Positions 1 through 9,670 of a stretch of 32,636 nt of DNA are shown here, in pieces. Under the pieces are notes generated by a model. The model was not told the DNA's origin. It worked only from the letters and a program-made list of their open reading frames with translations, and searched no databases. The DNA is from Synergistaceae bacterium (GTDB taxonomy: Bacteria; Synergistota; Synergistia; Synergistales; Synergistaceae): assembly GCA_031270375.1 (NCBI GenBank), contig JAISXR010000039.1, positions 1-32,636 on the forward strand. The letters are read 5' to 3'. Within the stretch, counting starts at the first letter, position 1; every line of letters starts with the position of its first letter. The translations under genes were made by a program, and so were the position numbers.

Positions 1-672
1 GACGACGGGCTCATCGACGAGAACGGCGTTCACATAGCGCCCGCGCTCGAACTCGACGCCTACAGGGTCGGGCTGGGCATAGGCGAATACCTCGGCGACT
101 ACGTCAAAAAGAACGGATATCTCGACAATCCTGAAGAGACCGCGTTTCTTCTCATGACCATGTCGGAGGTTTCCTCTTGCGTGCCGAGAAGCGAGGGGGC
201 GCGCGACAAATTCCTGGAGGCTGTCCCCGATTTCGACAAAAAGAAAATTATCGAGGCCGATTACGACGGAACCACCGAGAAGGGCTTCAACGTCGCCGCC
301 GCGACCATAACGGCGAACCCGCAGTACAAAAAATGGATAGTCATGGCGCCGAACGACGAGGGAGCGCAGGGAGCGACGCGCGCCCTCGAACAGGCTAACG
401 CCGACAAGAACGCGATAGTGGCCGGCGTAGGCGGTTATCTCGCGAAGGACGAGTTCAAGAAGGATTATTCCTGCTTCAAAGCCACTGCCTATATCGATCC
501 CAAACTGGACGGCCAGATAGCGGCCGACGCGGCGATGGACTGGTACGAAAAGGGCACGGTTCCTTACGCGGAGTACAAAAAAGAAGGCGGGGCGTTCGGC
601 GTCTATCCGTTCAGCGCGACGATGGTGGACGAGAGCAACTATAAAGAGATAATGGGCGCGGACGCTGAATAA
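1..672 (+). CDS. Sugar ABC transporter substrate-binding protein, L-arabinose-binding (AraF)-like, 5' truncated by the window edge
   Basis: Frame 1 is open from base 1 (DDGLIDENGVHIAPALELDAYRVGLGIGEYLGDYV...) through the listed ORF 154-672 to the TAA stop. It looks like a periplasmic binding protein type I (WIVMAPNDEGAQGATRALEQA...). Confidence 0.8.
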   Translation, partial: DDGLIDENGVHIAPALELDAYRVGLGIGEYLGDYVKKNGYLDNPEETAFLLMTMSEVSSCVPRSEGARDKFLEAVPDFDKKKIIEADYDGTTEKGFNVAAATITANPQYKKWIVMAPNDEGAQGATRALEQANADKNAIVAGVGGYLAKDEFKKDYSCFKATAYIDPKLDGQIAADAAMDWYEKGTVPYAEYKKEGGAFGVYPFSATMVDESNYKEIMGADAE

Positions 673-724
673 TTTTATCAATCAGACGGGAGGCCGCTCA
701 TTACGACGGGCGAGTAGAGTAGCA

Positions 725-752
725 GTAGGGGCGAATAATTATTCGCCCCTAC
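725..752. repeat. 28-nt perfect palindrome GTAGGGGCGAATAATTATTCGCCCCTAC between convergent genes (possible bidirectional terminator or dispersed repeat)
   Basis: Arms gtaggggcgaataa / ttattcgcccctac are exact reverse complements. It lies between the stop at 672 (+) and the gene end at 757 (-). Confidence 0.75.
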
Positions 753-756
753 GTGA

Positions 757-2358
757 TTATTTCAAATGTTCGACCGCGGCACGTTCTATGGCGAGCCCGC
801 GTGAATAGCGCTCCATGTATGCGGCGAACCCCTTCGCGTTATCCTCGTCCGGCTCGGCCGATTCCGAGATAATTTTGTCGAACACCTTGTTCGACAAGTA
901 GCTTTCGAGCGTCTCGCCGGCGGCCTTGCGTCTGCTGTAGGCAGCAAGCAGCGCGATGCCCCACGCGCCGCCTTCACCCGCGGATTCCATCACAGCCACC
1001 GGAACGCCCAAGGCCGACGCCATCAGCTTCTGCCCGACTCCTTTAGCCTTGAAAAATCCGCCGTGCCCCAGGAGTTTGTCGAGATAGACGCGCTCTTTCT
1101 CCGTCAAAATATCCATCCCAATCTTGAGGGTTCCCATGGCGGAATAAAGCGCCGAACGCATCACGTTCGCCAGCGTGAAGCGTCCGTCAGGCAGACGGGC
1201 AAGCAACGGACGCCCTTCGTCGAACCCCGTGATGGGTTCCCCCGCGTAATAATTGTACGACAGGACGCCCCCCGCGTCCTCGTCGCCCTCGAGGGCCTTA
1301 GCGTACATCGCGTCGTAAAGCTCCGGCTTGCGCACTTCATGCCCCCACATCGAAACCGCCTCCCCAAAGAGGCGGATCCACGCGTCGATATCCGACGTGC
1401 AGTTGTTGCAGTGAACCATGGCCACCGGTTTACCCGCCGGCGTGGTCACCATGTCTATCTCGGTGTAGATTTTGGACAGATCGCGTTCCAGCACGATCAT
1501 GGCGAATATGGACGTACCGGCCGATACGTTGCCGGTACGCTCCGCCACGCTGTTTGTGGCGACCATTCCCGTTCCGGCGTCGCCCTCCGGCGGACAGAAC
1601 GGAATGCCCGCCTCCAGATGCCCGGATGGGTCGAGCAGGCGCGCTCCCTCTTCCGTGAGCGACCCCGCGTCGTCGCCCGCGATCAGAACCTTTGGCAGAA
1701 TATCGGTCAAGACCAAGTCCCGTTTAAGCGGCGCCGTGATCTCGGCGAACTTCGCGATCATGCCGGCGTGATAATCGTTGGTTTTGCTGTCGACCGGAAA
1801 CATGCCGGACGCGTCCCCGACCCCCAGCACTTTGCGTCCCGTGAGTTTCCAGTGGACGTAACCGGCAAGCGTCGTCAAAAATTTTACGTCACGGACATGA
1901 CTTTCACCGTTCAACATCGCCTGATACAGGTGCGCCACGCTCCACCGCAGCGGGATGTTGAAGCCGAACTTCTCGGTCAGCAGTGCCGCCGCGCGTTCGG
2001 TGGTCGTGTTGCGCCATGTTCGGAACGGAACGAGCGGTTCTCTGTCGCCGCCAAGGGCGATATATCCATGCATCATCGCGGAAATTCCTATGGAGCCCGT
2101 CGTTTTCAGCTCTGTTCCGTAACGGTTTCGGACATCGTCCGCCAGCTTCCTGAAACTCTCCGTAAGCCCGGACCACACATCAGACCACCGGTAGGTCCAT
2201 ACTCCGTCCTCCAGCCTGTTTTCCCAGTCATATCCGCCCGACGCCACCGGCGTGTGTGATGAATCAATCAACACGGCCTTGACGCGTGTGGAACCTAATT
2301 CTATGCCCAAAGCCGTCCGTCCCTGGATGATATCGAGTTTCGCCTGTTCTTCGCTCAT
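757..2358 (-). CDS. FGGY-family carbohydrate kinase
   Basis: Translation has [18 protein letters not shown], a [13 protein letters not shown] motif and a C-terminal [24 protein letters not shown] motif typical of FGGY kinases. Start set at ATG 2358, which has a GGAGGCGAG RBS, rather than at 2376. Confidence 0.85.
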   Translation of the reverse strand: MSEEQAKLDIIQGRTALGIELGSTRVKAVLIDSSHTPVASGGYDWENRLEDGVWTYRWSDVWSGLTESFRKLADDVRNRYGTELKTTGSIGISAMMHGYIALGGDREPLVPFRTWRNTTTERAAALLTEKFGFNIPLRWSVAHLYQAMLNGESHVRDVKFLTTLAGYVHWKLTGRKVLGVGDASGMFPVDSKTNDYHAGMIAKFAEITAPLKRDLVLTDILPKVLIAGDDAGSLTEEGARLLDPSGHLEAGIPFCPPEGDAGTGMVATNSVAERTGNVSAGTSIFAMIVLERDLSKIYTEIDMVTTPAGKPVAMVHCNNCTSDIDAWIRLFGEAVSMWGHEVRKPELYDAMYAKALEGDEDAGGVLSYNYYAGEPITGFDEGRPLLARLPDGRFTLANVMRSALYSAMGTLKIGMDILTEKERVYLDKLLGHGGFFKAKGVGQKLMASALGVPVAVMESAGEGGAWGIALLAAYSRRKAAGETLESYLSNKVFDKIISESAEPDEDNAKGFAAYMERYSRGLAIERAAVEHLK

Positions 2359-2398
2359 AGTGGCTCGCCTCCGCAAATTTTTTATCCAACCGCGTTAC

Positions 2399-2413
2399 GG
2401 CAATATTCTTGCC
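2399..2413. promoter_or_regulatory. Inverted repeat GGCAA-TATTC-TTGCC, candidate operator in the divergent intergenic region
   Basis: Perfect 5-bp arms. The 11-mer AATATTCTTGC recurs in the spacer of the promoter upstream of the SorC-type regulator (10297-10307). Confidence 0.4.
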
Positions 2414-2567
2414 TTTCAACGCCGGCGGTAAAAACCATTCATAAAATCTTCATGTATATATAATATTGATAATATAGCGCCGTTTTTTTAATTTGTCACT
2501 ATTTATGATGTAGAATTGTTCCATCAGTTTTTTCACAAAAATAGCGAAATTTGGGGAGGTATTTTTT

Positions 2568-4058
2568 ATGAGCAATGTGCCGGAGGTTAAACTTGGTGTA
2601 GTGGCGGTATCGCGCGACTGTTTCCCCATGGCGCTTTCGTCGAGGCGCCTTGCGGCGGTGGTCGAAGAATTGAAGAAAGCCGGGACTAAAGGCGGCTTCT
2701 TCGCCGCAAAGACCGTGGTCGAGAACGAGACCGACGCGCTGAAAGCCCTCGAAGAGCTGCGCGCGGGCGGGGCGAACGCGCTTGTGGTATATCTCGGAAA
2801 CTTCGGCCCGGAGGGGCCCGAGACACTGCTTGCCGCGAAATTCGGCGGGCCTGTGATGTTCGCCGCGGCGGCCGAGGAGACCGGAGAAGACCTGTTCGAT
2901 GGGCGCGGCGACGCTTACTGCGGGATGCTCAACGCGTCGTACAACCTGGGACTGCGGAAGATAAACGCGTATATCCCGGAGTACCCTGTCGGGACGGCGG
3001 CCGAGATCGCCGCGATGATAACGGAGTTCGAGCCGGTGGCGCGCGTCCTGATCGGCGTCAGAAACCTCAAGATTTTCACCTTCGGCCCGCGCCCCTACGA
3101 TTTCCTCGCCTGCAACGCCCCGATAAAATCCCTCTATGACCTTGGCGTCGAGATACAGGAGAACTCCGAACTCGACCTTTTCGCCTGTTTCAACGACCAC
3201 AAAGGCGACAAGAGGATAAAGGCCGTCGTTGAGGACATGGCTAAAGAACTAGGGAGCGGCAACAAACACCCCGGCGTGCTGGAGCGGCTCGCACAGTACG
3301 AGGTGACTCTGACCGACTGGGCCGAGAAGAACCTGGGCGCGTCGAAGTATCACGTGTTCGCGAACAAGTGCTGGCCGGCGTTTCAGACGCAGTTCGGTTT
3401 CGTGCCCTGTTACGTCAACTCGCGTTTCGCCTCGCGCCTGGTGCCCATATCGTGCGAGACCGACATATACGGCGCGCTCTCCGAGTACGTCATCTCGGCA
3501 GCCACACAGGCAGCGCCCACCATACTCGACATCAACAACACGGTGCCGGCCGACCTGCTCGCGCGGCACAAGGACGTCGCGGGTAAATACGGGCCCACCG
3601 ACCTCTTTATGGGCTTCCACTGCGGCAACACTCCGGCGTGTCATCTGGTGAAACCGGCCATGGAACACCAGCTGATAATGAAACGCTCGCTCGAACCTGA
3701 CCTGCCGGAACCGGACATCACGCGCGGCACCCTGGAGGGTACGATACGCGCGGGAGATATCACGATATTCCGCCTCCAGTCGACGGCCGACAGCCAGCTT
3801 AAGAGTTATGTCGCCGAGGGCGAGGTGCTGGATATTCCGCCGCGTTCGTTCGGCGGCATAGGCGTGTTCGCGGTGCCGCAGATGGCGCGTTTCTACAGGC
3901 ACGTCCTAGTGGCGAAGCGTTATCCGCATCATACCGGCGTCGCGTTCTCGCACACGGGCAAGACGCTATACTCGGCCATGAAGCTGCTCGGCGTGGATGA
4001 CGTGGCGTTCAACCACCCCGCCGGCAAGCTGTACGCGGACGAAAATCCGTTTGCGTGA
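2568..4058 (+). CDS. L-fucose/L-arabinose isomerase family protein
   Basis: 496-aa ORF with a good RBS (ggggaggt). It is full-length similar in organisation to the second family member at 15891-17342 (N-terminal KLGVVAVSRDCFP..., C-terminal MGFHCGNTPACHLVKP). Confidence 0.75.
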   Translation: MSNVPEVKLGVVAVSRDCFPMALSSRRLAAVVEELKKAGTKGGFFAAKTVVENETDALKALEELRAGGANALVVYLGNFGPEGPETLLAAKFGGPVMFAAAAEETGEDLFDGRGDAYCGMLNASYNLGLRKINAYIPEYPVGTAAEIAAMITEFEPVARVLIGVRNLKIFTFGPRPYDFLACNAPIKSLYDLGVEIQENSELDLFACFNDHKGDKRIKAVVEDMAKELGSGNKHPGVLERLAQYEVTLTDWAEKNLGASKYHVFANKCWPAFQTQFGFVPCYVNSRFASRLVPISCETDIYGALSEYVISAATQAAPTILDINNTVPADLLARHKDVAGKYGPTDLFMGFHCGNTPACHLVKPAMEHQLIMKRSLEPDLPEPDITRGTLEGTIRAGDITIFRLQSTADSQLKSYVAEGEVLDIPPRSFGGIGVFAVPQMARFYRHVLVAKRYPHHTGVAFSHTGKTLYSAMKLLGVDDVAFNHPAGKLYADENPFA

Positions 4059-4089
4059 CGATTGAGGGACATCAAGACATCGTTCAAAT

Positions 4090-4105
4090 AGCGTTACGTA
4101 ACGCT
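4090..4105. repeat. 16-bp perfect palindrome AGCGTTACGTAACGCT
   Basis: Self-complementary sequence read directly. Confidence 0.6.
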
Positions 4106-4117
4106 GGATACGGTTTT

Positions 4118-4155
4118 AACGGGGCGGCGAGGTGAAGGAAACAAACCGCCCCGTT
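4118..4155. terminator. Hairpin between convergent genes (AACGGGGCGG ... CCGCCCCGTT)
   Basis: 10-bp perfect inverted repeat with an 18-nt loop, between the stop at 4058 (+) and the gene end at 4183 (-). Confidence 0.55.
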
Positions 4156-4182
4156 CGCGCGGATAACCGAACATTTACGATT

Positions 4183-4995
4183 TTACGTTCCACAGCCCCA
4201 GTGCAGGATGGCGCGCAGGGCGGTTTTGACGTCTGGGAACCTCAGGCTGGCGTCCGGTATCATATCGCCTATCGCGGCGAACCAACCGCGGCCGAATTCG
4301 TCGAACGACATCTTGTCTCCGGCCGTGTCGCCGAAATAAACGGGACGTTCGTGACCGAATTTGCCGCATATGTATTCGAGCCCCTTCGCGGACGGTTTTT
4401 TTATACCCATGTCAATATGTACCACCCGTTCGTCGGGGAAATCCGGCCACGATAGCGTTTTTTGCGCAAGACGCCATTCTTTCAGATAGCGTCCCGTGTA
4501 AATATATATGGGCAGTGGCAGACGCTTCCAGCTGACCGTGAGCATCGGTCTGTCGGATATCCATTGCCCGGGCTCTTCATCGGTGCCGGCGTAAAGTTCC
4601 TGCCCCCATATCCGCACCGTCGCGATGTCGAATCTTATCCTCGCCAGTTTTGGGAGCCAGCCGGCGCATTCTCCGCTGTAAGGGGCAAGCATCTCGCCCA
4701 TCTTCTCCGGCGGCGGCAGCGCCTCCGAGAGTTTTTCGTTTCCGCTCTCGAACGCGAGGTTGAGCAGCGCCCAGGCGATGTCATAGTCGTCGTTGAAGGA
4801 GCCGTGATTTTTCAAGACCTCGTTCATCTCAGGCGAATAACCCCTGGTGTCGAGGCCAAAGCCCGCTTTTTTCCATTCGCGCTCCACCAATACGCGTATG
4901 ACTTCCTGGTACGATGTATTCGATTTCACCAGCACACCATCCACGTCGAAGACGATACAGTCCGGCGAAATCTCTCCCAAGCGCAATTCGCCCAA
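4183..4995 (-). CDS. HAD-superfamily hydrolase/phosphatase
   Basis: Motif I CIVFDVDGVLV, motif III region KKPSAKG, motif IV YFGDTAGDKMSFDEFG. Confidence 0.8.
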   Translation of the reverse strand: MGELRLGEISPDCIVFDVDGVLVKSNTSYQEVIRVLVEREWKKAGFGLDTRGYSPEMNEVLKNHGSFNDDYDIAWALLNLAFESGNEKLSEALPPPEKMGEMLAPYSGECAGWLPKLARIRFDIATVRIWGQELYAGTDEEPGQWISDRPMLTVSWKRLPLPIYIYTGRYLKEWRLAQKTLSWPDFPDERVVHIDMGIKKPSAKGLEYICGKFGHERPVYFGDTAGDKMSFDEFGRGWFAAIGDMIPDASLRFPDVKTALRAILHWGCGT

Positions 4996-5011
4996 AACTA
5001 TTCCTCCCGCC

Positions 5012-6283
5012 TCATCGCGTGAGGCTCCCGCGGTCGCGCGATGCGGCGGCCAGTATTTTTTCGCTGTCGAGCGTCATGAACTCGCCGTCCTTGTAGAGGA
5101 TTTTCCCGTCCACGATTGTGGCGCGAACGTCTCTCGACGAGCCGGCGTAGACCACGAATTCAGGCACGTTGCCGGGGTCGCATCCGACATATCTCGGGTT
5201 GTCCATGTCGACGATCACCATGTCCGCGCGTCTTCCGGCCTTTATAAACCCGGCATCGCGGAAACCCGTGCCGTACGAGCCGTTCACCGTCGCCATTTTC
5301 AGTATCTCTCTCGCGCCGGCGACGGTGGGGTCGAGATTGTACCCCTTGTGCAGGAGGGCGGCGAAACGCGTCTCGTCCCACATGTCGAGCCTGTTGTTGC
5401 TCGCGGCGCCGTCGGTTCCCAGCGCCACTCGAACGCCCGAGGAAATGAATTCTTTGAGCGGGGCGTATCCGCTGCCCAGTTTCATGTTGCTCTTGGGATT
5501 GTGGACGAAGGTGACGTTGTCGCGCGCGACGGCCGAGAGCTGGTCGGTCGGATGCCACACGCAGTGCGCCAGTATCAGTTCCTTTACGCCGAGCAATCCG
5601 GTACTTTCCAGATAATCGGCCGGTTCTATCTTATGCTCGTTCCTGAGTGAGTCGAGTTCACCCTTCGTTTCCAGCCAGTGAAAGTGGATTCCCAGATTTT
5701 TGTCGCGCGCCGCGGCCACGATTCGCTCGAGTGCCGGACGCGGGACGGTGTAGATGGCGTGCGGCCCCAATTGAACCGTAATCCGTCCCTCGCGGCCGTT
5801 GTATGCTTCGGCGAGCGCCAGGTTCTCGGCGAGTTTATCGGCGTTGTCCCCCGGGAGCCCGCGGCAGAGCGCGGCGCGCATTCCGCTTTCCAGCACGGAC
5901 TTCGCCACTTCGTCCATAAAATAATACATGTCGGCGAAGCAGGTGACGCCGGCCGCGATCATCTCCATTACGGCGAGATCCGCACCCGAGCGGATATTTT
6001 GCGCGGTGAGCCGGTCTTCAATGGGAAATATTTTTTTTTGCAGCCATTCCATGAGCGGCAGTTCCTCGCCCAGCCCGCGGAGCAGCGTCATGGATACGTG
6101 GGTGTGCGCGTTCACCAGGCCGGGCAGGACGAGACACCTGCCCTTGCAGTCATATAAAATCGGCCCCTCCGCTTCTTTCGGGGCGGTCACGGACGATATG
6201 TAACCGTCCTTTATGACGATATCGCCGTATTCGGCGCGGTCTCGTCCGGTGTCCCAGATGAGCGCGTTTCGAACCGCCGGCAC
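5012..6283 (-). CDS. mtaD: Amidohydrolase, 5-methylthioadenosine/S-adenosylhomocysteine deaminase type
   Basis: GLVNAHTHVSMTLLRGLGEELPLMEWLQ, HCVWHPTDQL, LGTDGAASNNRLDMWDE, all characteristic of the MTA/SAH deaminase family. Confidence 0.85.
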   Translation of the reverse strand: MPAVRNALIWDTGRDRAEYGDIVIKDGYISSVTAPKEAEGPILYDCKGRCLVLPGLVNAHTHVSMTLLRGLGEELPLMEWLQKKIFPIEDRLTAQNIRSGADLAVMEMIAAGVTCFADMYYFMDEVAKSVLESGMRAALCRGLPGDNADKLAENLALAEAYNGREGRITVQLGPHAIYTVPRPALERIVAAARDKNLGIHFHWLETKGELDSLRNEHKIEPADYLESTGLLGVKELILAHCVWHPTDQLSAVARDNVTFVHNPKSNMKLGSGYAPLKEFISSGVRVALGTDGAASNNRLDMWDETRFAALLHKGYNLDPTVAGAREILKMATVNGSYGTGFRDAGFIKAGRRADMVIVDMDNPRYVGCDPGNVPEFVVYAGSSRDVRATIVDGKILYKDGEFMTLDSEKILAAASRDRGSLTR

Positions 6284-6284
6284 G

Positions 6285-7547
6285 TCATTCCCTCCATTCC
6301 TTCAGGTACTTTTCCTGCGTGGGCGTGAGGTGTTCGAGCTTCAGGCCCAGAGACTCAAGCTTGTACTTGACCACCGCGTCGTCTATCGTATCGGGTACAC
6401 TTTGCAGGCCCTTCATGAGGCTCGCCCCTCCGGCTATGTAGAGCGCGCACAAGAGCTGCGTGGCGAAACTCGTGTCCATTATCTCTATGGGGTGGCCGTC
6501 GCCGGAGGCCAGATTGACCAGCCTTCCTTCCGCCAGCAGGTGCAGCCTGCGCCCGTCGTTTAACTCGTAAGTGCGGACATTGACGCGCGCGTCGTAGGAT
6601 TTTGCGGCCAATTCTTCGAGATGGGGGACGTAAACCTCCACGTCGAAATGTCCGGCGTTTGCCAGCAGCACTCCATCGCGCATGAGTTCGAAATGTTCCC
6701 TGCGAATCACCTGCGTGTTGCCGGTGACGGTGATGAATATTTCGCCGCATCGCGCGGCTTCCTTCATGTCCATGACCCTGAACCCGTCCATGTGCGCTTC
6801 GAGGGCTTTGTGCGCGTTTATCTCGACCACTATAACGTGAGCGCCCAGTCCAGACGCGCGGGCGGCCACTCCTTTGCCGCACCAGCCGTAACCGACTACT
6901 ACGACGTTTTTGCCGGCCACGACGCAGTTGGTGGTGCGCATTATCCCGTCCCATACGGACTGTCCAGTGCCGTAACGGTTGTCGAAGAGATACTTGCTCA
7001 GCGCGTCGTTCACCGCGAGCATCGGGAATTTGAGCGCGCCGTCGGCGTCCATCGCTTTGAGTCGTTTGATGCCGGAGGTGGTCTCCTCGCAGCCTCCCAG
7101 CATTCCGGGCGCCAGCTCGGGATAATTAGAGGCAATCAGGGTAACGGTGTCCGCGCCGTCGTCTATTACGATGTCCGGCTCCCATGCGAGCATCCTGTGA
7201 AGGTTCTCCACGTACTCCTCCTCGCTCATCCCGCGTTTGCTGAAAACGTGCACGCCGTATTCCGCGAGGGCGGCGCAAACGGGGTCTTGTGTGGAGAGAG
7301 GGTTGCTCCCCGCCGCCGTAACAATAGCGCCCAGATCCTTGAACACCTTCAGCAGGCAGGCTGTCTTTGCTTCGAGGTGAAGGCAGCAAGCTATCGTATG
7401 CCCCTCGAGCGGCCGTTTGCCTCCCGCGCCCTCCTTTTCGCATATGAGCCTCACCAGCGGCATGTACTGCCACGCCCAATCGATACGATCGCGGCCCTCC
7501 TTCGCGAGCCCGATATCCGCGACATCATAGTTCTCTCTCTCTCTCAT
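6285..7547 (-). CDS. ahcY: Adenosylhomocysteinase (S-adenosyl-L-homocysteine hydrolase)
   Basis: NAD-binding VVVGYGWCGKGVAARASGLGAHVIVVEI; GCEETTSGIKRL; C-terminal LTPTQEKYLKEW. Confidence 0.92.
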   Translation of the reverse strand: MRERENYDVADIGLAKEGRDRIDWAWQYMPLVRLICEKEGAGGKRPLEGHTIACCLHLEAKTACLLKVFKDLGAIVTAAGSNPLSTQDPVCAALAEYGVHVFSKRGMSEEEYVENLHRMLAWEPDIVIDDGADTVTLIASNYPELAPGMLGGCEETTSGIKRLKAMDADGALKFPMLAVNDALSKYLFDNRYGTGQSVWDGIMRTTNCVVAGKNVVVVGYGWCGKGVAARASGLGAHVIVVEINAHKALEAHMDGFRVMDMKEAARCGEIFITVTGNTQVIRREHFELMRDGVLLANAGHFDVEVYVPHLEELAAKSYDARVNVRTYELNDGRRLHLLAEGRLVNLASGDGHPIEIMDTSFATQLLCALYIAGGASLMKGLQSVPDTIDDAVVKYKLESLGLKLEHLTPTQEKYLKEWRE

Positions 7548-7587
7548 GTCGAAATACCTCCCAGTTTATGGTGATAAACGTTTCGTT

Positions 7588-7606
7588 CTATATTGTACCA
7601 ATATAG
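7588..7606. promoter_or_regulatory. Inverted repeat CTATATTG-tac-CAATATAG upstream of ahcY (candidate operator or promoter element)
   Basis: Perfect 8-bp arms, 3-nt centre. On the minus strand it contains TACAAT, a plausible -10 for ahcY. Confidence 0.4.
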
Positions 7607-7820
7607 TTGCGTTTAGCGCCATAAATTCGACGACATACTTCAGACTTTATGAAAAAATCGGCAAAACACGCATCCCGCTCCCTATTTCACCGCCGTCACT
7701 CCGTAATCGCCGATGTTTTAACGCGCTTGTGCCATCGGGATGCACCTTGACGCCGTACTGTCGATGCAAAGAGCCTCCCGTCCTCGTTCACATACTTTCA
7801 TGGAAGGTGTAAACTACGTA

Positions 7821-8555
7821 ATGATGGGAAGTGAGAAAGAAATGACAATTATGGCTCCGGACATTTCGGGCACGGCGCCGAGCCGCGTCGCGGAACGCAG
7901 GCTTCAGATTTATATGCTGCGTCACGGAAAACCACAATTTCCCGACGAGCGCTCCTACGTATACGGCTGGACAGATTACCCGCTTTCGCCTCTGGGGAGG
8001 GAGCAGGCAAAGCATATTGGGGCCGCGCTGTCGTCCATTCGGTTCGATCGCATCATTTCAAGTGACTTGTCGCGCGCCGCCGAAACGGCGGATATTGTCG
8101 CCGCGTCTCAAGCGCCGCCGATTCGCGAGGTCGAGCGTGATCCCGAGCTGCGTGAGATAAATATGGGGGAGTGGGACGGCAAAACCGTCTCCGAAATCAG
8201 GGAAAACTACGTCGATATATTTCGCGAACGCGGCCTCGACCTGGCAAATGTCGCGGCTCCCGGCGGGGAGACTTTCGTGCGCTTGCGTGAACGCGGAATG
8301 AAGGCGTTCGAGCGGATAACGCGTTCCTCGGAGGCGTCGTCGAAGATACTCATAGTCGCGCATGGGGCTTATATGTGGAGCATAATATCCGGGATATTCG
8401 GCATTGAGTTGGGAGATATCTTCCGCTTCGGGCTCGACCACTGCGCGGTCCATCTGGTCGAATACAGGCCGATGCCGACGCAATGGGGAAACTACAGGCT
8501 CATACGGTATAATTGGCTGCCCGACTTGGCGGCGTACAGCGACGATTTAGTTTAA
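7821..8555 (+). CDS. Histidine phosphatase (phosphoglycerate mutase-like) family protein
   Basis: YMLRHGKPQF (RHG motif), SSDLSRAAETADIV, ELREINMGEWDGK, VAHGAYMW. The start is uncertain (7821, 7824 or 7842 rather than 7740). Confidence 0.8.
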   Translation: MMGSEKEMTIMAPDISGTAPSRVAERRLQIYMLRHGKPQFPDERSYVYGWTDYPLSPLGREQAKHIGAALSSIRFDRIISSDLSRAAETADIVAASQAPPIREVERDPELREINMGEWDGKTVSEIRENYVDIFRERGLDLANVAAPGGETFVRLRERGMKAFERITRSSEASSKILIVAHGAYMWSIISGIFGIELGDIFRFGLDHCAVHLVEYRPMPTQWGNYRLIRYNWLPDLAAYSDDLV

Positions 8556-8574
8556 ATGGAAATAAGGTGAATCC

Positions 8575-9669
8575 ATGACTTCGAAAATACTCGTCATCAA
8601 TCCGGGGGCGACTTCCACTAAAATTGCTGTGTTCGGCGATGATCGCGTGACTTTTCAGGAATCCGCCGTGCATGGCGCGTCCCAATTGAAAATGTTTGAT
8701 TCGCTCGCGGACCAGGTCCCTTACAGGAAGAAATTGATCGCCGACATTTTGGAGCGCGGCGGGGTCGACGGCAGGTGTTTTGACGCCGTCGTCGGCAGGG
8801 GAGGGATACTTGCCCCCCTTCCCGGCGGAGTGTACGAAGTGTCGGAGGAGATGATCCTCGACGCGCTCGGCATGAAATACGGCGAACACGCGTCGTGTCT
8901 TGGGCCGGTGCTGGCCGGGAAATTTGCCCGTCAGGCGGGCTGCGCCGCGTTCGTAGTGGATCCGGTATCGACCGACGAATTTATTCCAGAGGCCAGATTC
9001 TCCGGCCTTGCGGGTATCGACAGGGTATCACGTTTTCACGCGCTGAACCAGAAAGCCGTCGCGAGAAAAGTGGCCGCCTCCATCGGGAAACGGTACGAGG
9101 ACACGCGATTTGTGACGGTGCATCTTGGTACAGGTATAAGTGTCGGCGCTCACCTGAATGGCAGGGTGGTCGACGCGAACGACGCGATGAGCGAGGGCAG
9201 TTTCTCGGTGGACAGGGTGGGAAGCGTTCCGGTGATCCCCGTAGTCGACATGTGCTATGAGCGCGGTTATTCCCACAGGGAAGCGCGGCTCAAACTGAAC
9301 GGCGAGGGCGGCGTGTACTCGTATCTTGGCACCAAGGATATGCACGAGGTCGAAAACAGGGTCAGGGCTGGGGACCGCGCCGCGCGCGGCGTTGTGGAGG
9401 CGTTTGCCTTTCAGGTAGCCAAGGACATAGGTTCCATGGCCGCCGTCTGTTACGGCAAGGTGGACCGTGTGATTATCACTGGCGGAATGGCTCGTTTCGG
9501 GCTTTTGACCGAGCTGATACGCGCGCGGGTCGAGTTCATAGCTCCGGTCGAAATTGTCCCTGGAGAGGAGGAGATGAACGCGCTGGCGGAGGGAGTGATG
9601 CGCGTCCTGAAGGGCGAGGCGGATGCGCTGAATTATTCGGAGGAAAAGAGAAAACGCGCGTGCCTATAG
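8575..9669 (+). CDS. buk: Butyrate kinase / acetokinase-family kinase
   Basis: ILVINPGATSTKIAVF, FVTVHLGTGISVGAHLNGRVVDANDAMSEGSFSVDRVGSVP, VIITGGMARF. Confidence 0.9.
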   Translation: MTSKILVINPGATSTKIAVFGDDRVTFQESAVHGASQLKMFDSLADQVPYRKKLIADILERGGVDGRCFDAVVGRGGILAPLPGGVYEVSEEMILDALGMKYGEHASCLGPVLAGKFARQAGCAAFVVDPVSTDEFIPEARFSGLAGIDRVSRFHALNQKAVARKVAASIGKRYEDTRFVTVHLGTGISVGAHLNGRVVDANDAMSEGSFSVDRVGSVPVIPVVDMCYERGYSHREARLKLNGEGGVYSYLGTKDMHEVENRVRAGDRAARGVVEAFAFQVAKDIGSMAAVCYGKVDRVIITGGMARFGLLTELIRARVEFIAPVEIVPGEEEMNALAEGVMRVLKGEADALNYSEEKRKRACL

Positions 9670-9670
9670 T

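Noticed and set aside
1063-2259. 398-aa plus-strand ORF antisense to the FGGY kinase
   Set aside because: Arg/His-rich translation without motifs, fully inside a confident gene on the other strand.
7548-7820. SAH or SAM riboswitch upstream of ahcY
   Set aside because: By eye the minus-strand leader lacks the conserved core segments of these riboswitches. Only simple inverted repeats were found. An Infernal scan would settle it.
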